In this document: positions 8,834-16,300 of the stretch, piece by piece
Numbering within the stretch: position 1 is the stretch's first letter
Layout of the letters: every line of letters starts with the position of its first letter
DNA from: an uncultured Anaerolineae bacterium
Lineage (GTDB): Bacteria; Chloroflexota; Anaerolineae; Promineifilales; Promineifilaceae
Assembly (NCBI GenBank): GCA_905479495.1
Contig: CAJQMR010000011.1
Location: forward strand, 62,001-126,000
Direction: 5' to 3'
DNA: 64,000 bases
The notes under the pieces: model-generated
The model's input: only the letters and a program-made list of their open reading frames with translations
Databases searched by the model: none
Told to the model about the DNA's origin: nothing
Made by a program: the position numbers and the translations under genes

Positions 8834-8869
8834 GCCGTCCGCATAAGTTAACGGAATTGTGCGGACGGC
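8834..8869. repeat. Inverted repeat, 10-bp arms
   Basis: GCCGTCCGCA (8834-8843) pairs with TGCGGACGGC (8860-8869) across a 16-base AT-rich loop. It lies immediately before another inverted repeat at 8874-8918 in a gene-poor stretch. There is no U-tract, so it is more likely a structured intergenic repeat than a terminator. Confidence 0.55.
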
Positions 8870-8873
8870 TTGG

Positions 8874-8918
8874 AGTAAGCGGCCTTACAAAAAGGGAAGT
8901 TATAGTTGGCCGCTTACT
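8874..8918. repeat. Inverted repeat, 11-bp arms
   Basis: AGTAAGCGGCC (8874-8884) pairs with GGCCGCTTACT (8908-8918). The right arm touches the TAA stop (8918-8920) of the small membrane peptide encoded on the minus strand. It may therefore serve as that gene's 3' stem. Confidence 0.55.
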
Positions 8919-9016
8919 TAGCGAGGACGTGTTGTGGCGACCCCGATTATCATTCCAGCAATAATCATCATGAGAACTACAATTACCAGGGTAGATACTT
9001 CAAGATGAACTTCCAT
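8918..9016 (-). CDS. Putative single-helix membrane peptide (32 aa)
   Basis: This minus-strand frame runs from ATG at 9016 to TAA at 8918-8920. It encodes a short acidic N-terminus, a long hydrophobic helix (VIVVLMMIIAGMIIGVA) and a short basic tail. CTGGAG lies nine bases upstream of the start as a ribosome site. A second peptide of the same style is encoded about 120 bases upstream on the same strand. The 3' end coincides with an inverted repeat. I recognise no family. Confidence 0.5.
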   Translation of the reverse strand: MEVHLEVSTLVIVVLMMIIAGMIIGVATTRPR

Positions 9017-9136
9017 GTTGTTTACTCCAGTTCAGGTTTGCTTTGTTTTAGTTGCTGTACAGTGTACGGTCTTTCAATGTTAAGTTCCTGACATCAATCT
9101 AACGCCAGTCGCACAGTTTGTGACAATTGTTACAAA

Positions 9137-9253
9137 TTAGCGAAGCTTGTCGTTGAAGACGAGATAAAAGACGAGCAAGAAAGGAAAAACAAGACCGAGG
9201 ACAAAGGCAGCCAGCAGTAAGCCAATCAGCGCACCGTATGATAATGTCAGCAT
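9137..9253 (-). CDS. Putative single-helix membrane peptide (38 aa)
   Basis: This minus-strand frame runs from ATG at 9253 to TAA at 9137-9139. The product is mostly one hydrophobic segment with Gly near its start (YGALIGLLLAAFVLGLVFPF), and it ends in a charged NDKLR tail. GGAGAG stands about eight bases upstream of the start, a good ribosome site. Together with the peptide at 8918-9016 it forms a tandem pair of tiny membrane proteins in a stretch without larger genes. The function is unknown; such peptides often modulate membrane complexes or stress responses. Confidence 0.55.
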   Translation of the reverse strand: MLTLSYGALIGLLLAAFVLGLVFPFLLVFYLVFNDKLR

Positions 9254-9425
9254 GTTGTTTCTCTCCTTTTACTTCTTACCAATACAAAATAAATCATCTA
9301 CCAATACGTTTGTGAAGCAACGATGCAAACACGGCCGTTGCTTGGCTTTGCTGGCGAGCCTGCCTTTATCCTATGCGATTGTAGATTTTTATACTGACGG
9401 GAAACAAACGGGAAGCAAACAGTGG

Positions 9426-9461
9426 CCTGACAAGGGGAAACGGCCGTTTCCCCTTGTCAGG
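9426..9461. repeat. 36-bp perfect palindrome centred on ACGGCCGT
   Basis: An uninterrupted perfect palindrome runs from CCTGACAAGG on the left to CCTTGTCAGG on the right, with AAACGGCCGTTT in the middle (octamer at 9440-9447). It lies 13 bases beyond the stop of the ATPase/winged-helix gene. It is the longest extension of the window-wide octamer. As RNA it would form a stem but with almost no loop and no U-tract. Confidence 0.85.
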
Positions 9462-9474
9462 TAGGAAAAAATTT

Positions 9475-10833
9475 CTAGCTGTCGTTGATTTGCAGCATGT
9501 AGCCCTGGTTGTGAACATTTTGCAGAAAGCGGGGATTTTTGGAGTTTGGCTCGATTTTTTTGCGCAGGCGAGCGATGGCAGCAATAAGCGCTTCGTCAGA
9601 GACGCCGCCTTTGGCGTTGGGCCAGCCAGCCGAGATGAGGTCATCTTTTTCGACAACTTCGCCCTCTTGTTCATACAGTCGCTGGAAAAGTTTGTATTCT
9701 AATTGGGTGAGGCGAGGGGCAGGGTTGCCCAACACCCAAACTTGGCGGGATGGTTCATCGAAGAATAACGGCCGTTCCCACAGCGCCTCCTGCGTCTTAA
9801 CAAACTGAGCAAAGAGGGGGGAGAAGATAACGGCCGTATCTCCCTCCGTCAATAACCCCTTGATTTGCAGTTGTGACACAACGGCCGCGTCTTCAGCTGT
9901 GCCAAATGCTTGTGCCTTAGCCATCAATGTGCGCTGTTCATGGGTGCTTAAGCTGCGCCACAGCTTTTCGCATTCCATCTCAACGCCCGGAATTTTCAGT
10001 AGACGAGCGGCTGTACCATCCTGATGTAGCTGGCCAGCCAGCTTGTCTTGGGCTGCACCCAGCAATGCCGCCCGCAGCAGTCCAGCATGGCCCCCGGCCA
10101 GCCCATACAAGCAGTCGCGCAACTCGTCCGTTAGCGTGAGCTGGTTACGCTCGGCCACACGTGCCAGAACCGACAAGGCGTCACTTTTAGCATAGGGCTT
10201 TAACCCCATGATGTTGGAAGCCAGCAGTTCGTAAAATTCTTCCCTTGCCTGATCCAGCTCGATGAGATTGGGTAGCATATCCCGGGTGAAAACTAGATAG
10301 GAGATGCGATATTTGTATGCTTCACGCAGGCCCCGTAAATTGGCAAAAAGGCGTGCCTCCGCTTCCTGATACACATCGTCAAACTGGTCGAAAAGGAAAA
10401 CCAGGCGGCGTTTTGACTGTCCCAGCAGCACGCGCAGGGCCAGCTTAAAGTAGCGCTGCACCTTGAGGACATCATCTTTGGCGTCCAGCAGTTGCTCATG
10501 GTAATGGCTGATTTGCTCAATATCCTGAGCACTCAGGCCAAGACGGTCGGCGTCCCCTTCTAACAATTCCAACTGCTCCAAAATGAGGCTGTAAATGCTG
10601 CGATCAGAAAAGTCGGGGATGTAGTGGAAGTTAGCCCGCACGACGACGGTAATCGCCTCGGAATTGTCTAAATAGGCGGCTTGTGTTTGGGGGCTGCGGA
10701 GGTGGTTGAATAAATTGGACTTACCCACCCCGCTAATGCCGATAATAGAAGCAGACTCTCCAGCCTGCATCCATTTGAATAATTGTTCTGTTTCTGGTTG
10801 ACGAAAACCGGATCGTTGCGTTGTTAAGGTCAT
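9475..10833 (-). CDS. P-loop ATPase with C-terminal OmpR-type winged helix
   Basis: This 452-residue protein combines an AAA/STAND-like ATPase with a DNA-binding domain. Walker A is GISGVGKSN (residues 32-40) and Walker B is LVFLFDQFDD (about 143-152). A helical section follows. The C-terminus (about 360-450) is an OmpR/PhoB-like winged helix: LTQLEYKLFQRLYEQEGEVV, then SDEALIAAIARLRKKIE and the NQGYML wing. It probably acts as a nucleotide-switched transcription factor. The upstream gene stops at 10840, and the AAAGGAG ribosome site lies in its last codons, so the two are translationally coupled. It is the last gene of the 9.5-21.5 kb minus-strand cluster. Three ACGGCCGT-type octamers fall in the frame. 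Confidence 0.78.
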   Translation of the reverse strand: MTLTTQRSGFRQPETEQLFKWMQAGESASIIGISGVGKSNLFNHLRSPQTQAAYLDNSEAITVVVRANFHYIPDFSDRSIYSLILEQLELLEGDADRLGLSAQDIEQISHYHEQLLDAKDDVLKVQRYFKLALRVLLGQSKRRLVFLFDQFDDVYQEAEARLFANLRGLREAYKYRISYLVFTRDMLPNLIELDQAREEFYELLASNIMGLKPYAKSDALSVLARVAERNQLTLTDELRDCLYGLAGGHAGLLRAALLGAAQDKLAGQLHQDGTAARLLKIPGVEMECEKLWRSLSTHEQRTLMAKAQAFGTAEDAAVVSQLQIKGLLTEGDTAVIFSPLFAQFVKTQEALWERPLFFDEPSRQVWVLGNPAPRLTQLEYKLFQRLYEQEGEVVEKDDLISAGWPNAKGGVSDEALIAAIARLRKKIEPNSKNPRFLQNVHNQGYMLQINDS

Positions 10834-10839
10834 GGGGCA

Positions 10840-13353
10840 TTACTCCTTTGTCAAGCCGGGTATATCATCGCCTTCGTAGTTGGTCAGGGTAAAGAGCACT
10901 TTAAGCAGTTGGCCTGGTGCATCTGGCAGGACGCGGAAGTCGAGGTTGCGGTAAACATCTTGTTCTTCTTCAGAAATATCGCCGCCAGCCAACCAGATGA
11001 GGCCCTCGGCTGTAGCGGGTTGGCAATATTGATAAGCAGCCATCAGTTCATCCTCAGAGGGGCAGAGCATGAGTAGAAAGTTGCCATGTTGTACGGCCGT
11101 TGCCAGCTGCTGCCATAATTTTGTGACTCGACCAATGGTTTTATGTTGGCGATGATCATATTCGGTAATGGGTAAGCAATCGGGTTCTGTATCTTCTTCT
11201 TTGGCGTTGATGGACCCGTATAATTTGTGGATCATCATTGGGCCATCTTTCTCAGGGCAATCTGCGCCGTTGGCATGCAGTTCAATAGCAAATGATTCCC
11301 CTTTTTCTTGATACGCTTGCTCTAAATAAGTGTGCTGGTTGGTGGTATACACCATGCGCCAGGGGAGTTTGGCTGCGGCGCGGTAGAGAGACGGCCGTTT
11401 ACCCGGCGCATAATATTCCACATGTTTTTGGATTAGTCGTTTGCGGTTGCCCATCCGATTGATGTAAAAGGCAAACAGTTTTGTAGGCTTGTCGGTTACC
11501 GATGCCGAGATATCGACCTCTTTCATGAGCTGCTGGGCCAGTTGATGATTATTGGGCCATTCGGCATTGCGCGGTACGGCCGATCCGATAAACAAGATGA
11601 CGTTGTCTTTGGCCACATTTTCAGCTAAAAAGCGCTGCTGGGCGGTGGCTAACATGAGTGCTGGGGCAAAAAAGCTGCTGTCTTCGGCAAAAGAGGCCTG
11701 GCTGACGGGCACCGGTTCCCGGTACATGTCGATGATGCGGTTTGTAGACGGCCGTCCCGCCAGCGTATCTAATTCCTCACACATCATCACAGCCGAATGT
11801 ATCGCTTGCAGCTTGCGATTTTCTGAAATGTGGCGCAGCCGCACCACATTTAGCGTGCCCATTAGCTGGCTTAATAAATATTCCTTGCGGGCTTCATTCT
11901 CTTTGGTGTTGTAGTTGCTGGCATATTTGTGGGCCATCTGCCGTAAGGCAAAAATAACTTCAGCGGCTTTGCGGGCATCTTTAGAGAAGGAAGGTGGCAA
12001 AATAGGTGGTTGGCCTTGCCGATCGGCTTCCAGCAGGGCTTCCTCCAGATGCAAAAAGTCTGTTAGGCTGAGCAAGGGCATGAGTCGGTATTTCACATCG
12101 GTTTCCAGGATGACGAAGTCGCGCAAAATGTGGCTCTTGAACGTGCGGTAGAAGTCGATTAGCCAGCATTTACCCAAATCATCCACCATGATGTTGCGGC
12201 CAGTCAGATCGCCATGCGTAATGCATTTATGCACCAGCATGACACATTCATCTCGGTGGATTTCTAGCCAGGCAACGGGGTTGAGTACTTTATCCTTGCC
12301 AGGGGTCAGCTGGATAAATTCAGCTTCCGAATCCAGCTCTGGCAGCACTATTTGGATTCGGCCGATTAACTTTTTTCGATCCAGTTGAAATGCTTCATAA
12401 TAAAGCATGCGCACATCAGCTAAAACCCGTTCAGGGTTGGCAAACCAGTAACGGTACGTTTGCTCGAACAGTTCGCGCAAGCTGGTAATTACATGATTGG
12501 CGTCGCTGCGATTGTAGAATTCATCAAACTCTTTTAGGGCTACCCCTTGCTCTTCAGCAAAGGTGTAGAGCAGGGTGCCCAAATGCCGCGAGTAATGCAC
12601 ATCGGCCTGGGTAACGGCGTTGGCCGTGAGGAAATGCTTCACGTTGGCTTCGTAATGGCGCTGCTCAGTTTCTACCTTGTCTTTCCGGCCGACTTTGGCC
12701 ACATAAGAGCGCCCTAAACCGCCGTTCCAGGTAGGTTGTATGCGCACCACAGCTGCCCCGGTAAGCCCAGGTTTAAGCTTGCTCACGTAAAGGTTGCGGG
12801 CATCGACAAACAGCTTGCCAAAAAGATCGCGTACCTGAGGCGCTAATAGTTTGGTAGACGGCCGTTCCGCCATTGACCAGTTCACATCTTCCGCCACATC
12901 CTCCAACACATTTAGCGAATCACTCACGTAATCCAAAGCAAAGTTGATGCGGATTTTTTCTTCTTCTAGCTCTTTAATTGTATTGACCAGCTTTTTTAGG
13001 TAGCCCGCTTCCTTCATCACCAGGCGATCGGCCTTTAAGTCCCAGGCCCGCAGCGTGTATTTTTGATGCGCTGTCAGCACAATGGTTGGCATAACATCCC
13101 GCAATTGCAGCCGCTCAATATCTTCCAAAAGCTGTAAGCCATCCGTATTTTCAGGGTCTTCATCTACAAGACGGATATCAACGATAGCCAGATGAAAATG
13201 GTCAGTCTCCAGCGCCGATTTGGCCTCAGCATAAGAGGTTGCCAAACGAATTACGTACCCTTCTTCCTTTAGCCAGCGGGTGATTGGATCGTAAGAACTT
13301 TCATCATCTTCTACAAGCAAAATGCGCAATTGATGAGGTGTCTGCTCAGGCAT
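10840..13353 (-). CDS. Receiver domain - kinase-like (APH fold) - SIR2-like fusion protein
   Basis: This 837-residue protein has three recognisable parts. Residues about 8-130 form a response-regulator receiver with the acidic pocket VEDDE and phosphoacceptor Asp59 in AIVDIRL. Residues about 180-480 look like an aminoglycoside-phosphotransferase/protein-kinase fold with the catalytic loop HGDLTGRNIMVD and a following LIDFYRT in the DFG position. Residues about 570-830 resemble SIR2-like NAD-binding effectors: ILFIGSAVP, MVYTTNQ (for the usual TTNYD) and IHKLYGS. Such SIR2 domains deplete or process NAD in several antiphage systems. The ATG at 13353 overlaps the upstream kinase stop (13346-13348), with GGAGG ahead of it. 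Phosphotransfer from that kinase to Asp59 is the obvious model but is inferred. The middle domain may correspond to a ternary-complex-associated (TCAD9-like) domain; I am not certain. Confidence 0.75.
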   Translation of the reverse strand: MPEQTPHQLRILLVEDDESSYDPITRWLKEEGYVIRLATSYAEAKSALETDHFHLAIVDIRLVDEDPENTDGLQLLEDIERLQLRDVMPTIVLTAHQKYTLRAWDLKADRLVMKEAGYLKKLVNTIKELEEEKIRINFALDYVSDSLNVLEDVAEDVNWSMAERPSTKLLAPQVRDLFGKLFVDARNLYVSKLKPGLTGAAVVRIQPTWNGGLGRSYVAKVGRKDKVETEQRHYEANVKHFLTANAVTQADVHYSRHLGTLLYTFAEEQGVALKEFDEFYNRSDANHVITSLRELFEQTYRYWFANPERVLADVRMLYYEAFQLDRKKLIGRIQIVLPELDSEAEFIQLTPGKDKVLNPVAWLEIHRDECVMLVHKCITHGDLTGRNIMVDDLGKCWLIDFYRTFKSHILRDFVILETDVKYRLMPLLSLTDFLHLEEALLEADRQGQPPILPPSFSKDARKAAEVIFALRQMAHKYASNYNTKENEARKEYLLSQLMGTLNVVRLRHISENRKLQAIHSAVMMCEELDTLAGRPSTNRIIDMYREPVPVSQASFAEDSSFFAPALMLATAQQRFLAENVAKDNVILFIGSAVPRNAEWPNNHQLAQQLMKEVDISASVTDKPTKLFAFYINRMGNRKRLIQKHVEYYAPGKRPSLYRAAAKLPWRMVYTTNQHTYLEQAYQEKGESFAIELHANGADCPEKDGPMMIHKLYGSINAKEEDTEPDCLPITEYDHRQHKTIGRVTKLWQQLATAVQHGNFLLMLCPSEDELMAAYQYCQPATAEGLIWLAGGDISEEEQDVYRNLDFRVLPDAPGQLLKVLFTLTNYEGDDIPGLTKE

Positions 13354-16300
13354 CAACCAATCCCTCCTGTGTGGTAGGCTCCGTACTGGTTTGCAGCGGC
13401 AGGCTTAGGGTGAAGATAGAGCCTTCGCCGGGTTCGCTTTCTAGCTGGAGCAACCCATTATGGACTTGAGCAATCAGGTAACAATGGTACAGTCCGACGC
13501 CGTGCATTTTGTGTATAGCGTCACTTTTTGTGGAAGTGCCAAACTTAAAGACATTTTGTTGCAGCTCTTTGTCCATGCCGCTGCCATTGTCCTGCACCTG
13601 TAGATGAATATGAGACTCATCTGCTTCGGCGGTAATGGTCACGAACCCGTCACGCGTATTGGGGATGGCGGTAAAAGCGTTGACAAACAGGTTTTTCAAC
13701 AGCATTTCAATCCATAGGCTGTCAGCCTGCACTTTTGGCAACTGTGGCGCAATCTCTTTGATGATGGCAACGTGTTGGGGCTTCTGCGGTAGGCTTAAAT
13801 CAATGGCGTTCTGGATTAATGTCGAAATATCAATTAGCTCGGGTTTATAGGCACCGGTAAAGACAAAATCTTTCAAACGGCCGCTTATCTTATCCGTCAC
13901 CCTGGCACTCTTTTGTAAATTGGCCAGTGGCGCGGAAATGTCCCGATGATTTTCATGTTTATAAGCAATCTCATCGATCAAATCGGGGAAAGCCGCTACG
14001 GCGTTGTTAATATCATGAACCAACCCAGTGGCCATCATGGCGGTTTGTTTGGTTAACTCCAGCGCCTGGGCGCGGCGGAATTGGTTGGCATTTTTTACGG
14101 CCAGGGCTACATGTTTGGCTAACGTCCCCAGCATCTCCTCGTCATCCACGGTGAACGCGGCTAACTGGTCACTTTCTACAACTAATATGTAGCTAACTGC
14201 ATCATCAATGATGATAGGCACCGCGATTTCTGATTTTGTGGACGGAACGGCCGGAATATAATCCAAATCCTGACTAACATCTGGCACATTGCTAAGTTCT
14301 TTGGTTTCCAGGACGCGCCCGGCAACGCCCCGACGCTTGCTCAACTGGGTGCGGAAGGTTTCATCCGCCATGAGCGGCACATCAATTCGATAAAACTGCT
14401 GCGTATTGGCCGTTACGGCCACTTCGTCTCTGTCTGGAAGATGCTCCACAATGCAGGCGTTGTTGGCCTTGGGGAACGCGCTCAGCACTTCTTGCATCAG
14501 GTTGCGGAAAATAAGTTTTATTTCCACACTGGCGCTGATAATGGGGGTGATGCGTGAAACGGTTTCCAGCCGCTGCTGTCGCTGCTTGGCTTCCGTGTGC
14601 AGGCGCGCTCGCAGGATGGCCAATGCGGCCAGTTGGGCAAACAGGGCCAGCGTGCCGCGATCTGCTTCTCCAAATTTATTCTGAAATTTATAGCCAAAAA
14701 ACATGCAGCCTACATGGTTATCGCCCACTTCCAGGGGGAAGATGGCTGTGGCGCGATATTGATTAGGATAAGGAAAGACGGAGCGCAATTGGGGTTTTGG
14801 GGACAGGTTCTCCACGAATTTGCGGCGAGGGAGCTGCCAGGCTGCCTGTACAAGGGGCGGATTGCTTTCTAGTGTGGTGGCAACGGCCGTTGCCAAACTG
14901 CTAGAAATGGCCGTGACGATATACCGTTCCGTTTCCGGGTCTTGATGATAAACAGCAATGCCATCTACCGCCTGCAAGGCATTAAGCGCCTGGGTGATGA
15001 TTGCTGCCAGCAGCCGTTTTAAGTCTGCTTCATCCGCCAGCCGCTGTGACAAATCGCGCAGTTCACGCAAAGCTCTATCGCGGTCGGCTTGCTCTAGCTT
15101 TAAGGCTAAACGACCGGCCAGTTTCTCCAAAAAATGTCTATGTTCTTTTGTCAGGCCTTGTCGTTCTGGGCTTTCCAGATACAGAATGGCCAGAGCGTTG
15201 TCGGTTACTTTGACGGGGATGGCCAGGCCGCAGCGAGATTCTGGATAAAAGCGGAAGCGAAACTCGCCTGTTTCTGGGCGACCTGCATTGATTTCTAATT
15301 GACTGTGGGCTTGTGTGTATGCTTTTTCAATAAGACCGCTGGGGAGATGGTCGATATGCCGGGTATGCAGCTTGCCAGTGGAAAGCAGTTGGTAAACACC
15401 CCAGGCACCCTTGGGTTCATCTCGAATGAGGAAGACGCGCGGCGCTTTTGTATACTCCTGCACGCGAAGCAGCGCCAGCAAGATGGCGTTTTTAATTGCC
15501 CCATCAGTGCGAAAATACATGCTGCTAAAGACTTGATCCAGGCTTTTTTGCTCCATGTTGCGCAGATTAAGGTTTTGCTGAACCTGCTGATAACTCCGGG
15601 CCCCAGGCAGAGCAATGGCCACAAAATTGGCGAATACTTCCAAAACGGTTTTTTGCTCGCTGGTAAGCTGATGGGGATGCATCCAATTTAAGTAGAGCAG
15701 CCCAACAGGCGCAGCGGCTGGACCTAATCGAATGCCGATGAAGGCACGAATGCCTTCGCGGGATAAGAAGGTGCTGGTATCCAGGCAAAGACGTAATCGG
15801 GCAGGAACGGCCGTTTGCACATCAGGTACCGCAATAGTGCCCTCTTGCAAGATGAAATGGGCCAATCCCTGGGCAGGACGTGGTTTTGCACTGGGAGCAA
15901 CGGGGGTGCGGGTGCCAACGGCCGTTACCTCTGCCGGTTCATATTGAAAGAGATCGTTGTCTGTGGCGCGCTGTAGCGGGTAAAACACCGCACTGTCAGC
16001 TTGAAACAAATCTTTGGCTGAACCAACCACGGTGGTGAGAAGTTCTGTTACCGAATGCGTGACTTTGTTATTGAGTGTTTCTTCAACCTCTAGGAGCTTG
16101 CGCCAACTTTTGGTGCGCTGCCGCTCGACTACCAGGGCACGGGCGTTTTCTAATACCAGGGCAACCTGGTTGACAAATGTTTGCAGCAGTTCAAATTGTT
16201 CCTGGCTAATGCCGAGCGGGGAAAACTTATTATCTACGTAAAAAATGCCGTAAGTATGCTCACCGGTTGTCAGCGGAATCAGAGCAAATTCGGTGGGGGT

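Noticed and set aside
8906..9091. A 61-codon plus-strand frame in the gap before 9.1 kb
   Set aside because: Opposite to the better-supported minus-strand membrane peptide (8918-9016); low plausibility composition.
9426..9461. Rho-independent terminator for the ATPase/winged-helix gene
   Set aside because: The stem is very strong, but it has no loop and no T-run on the minus-strand side, so it is listed as a palindrome instead.
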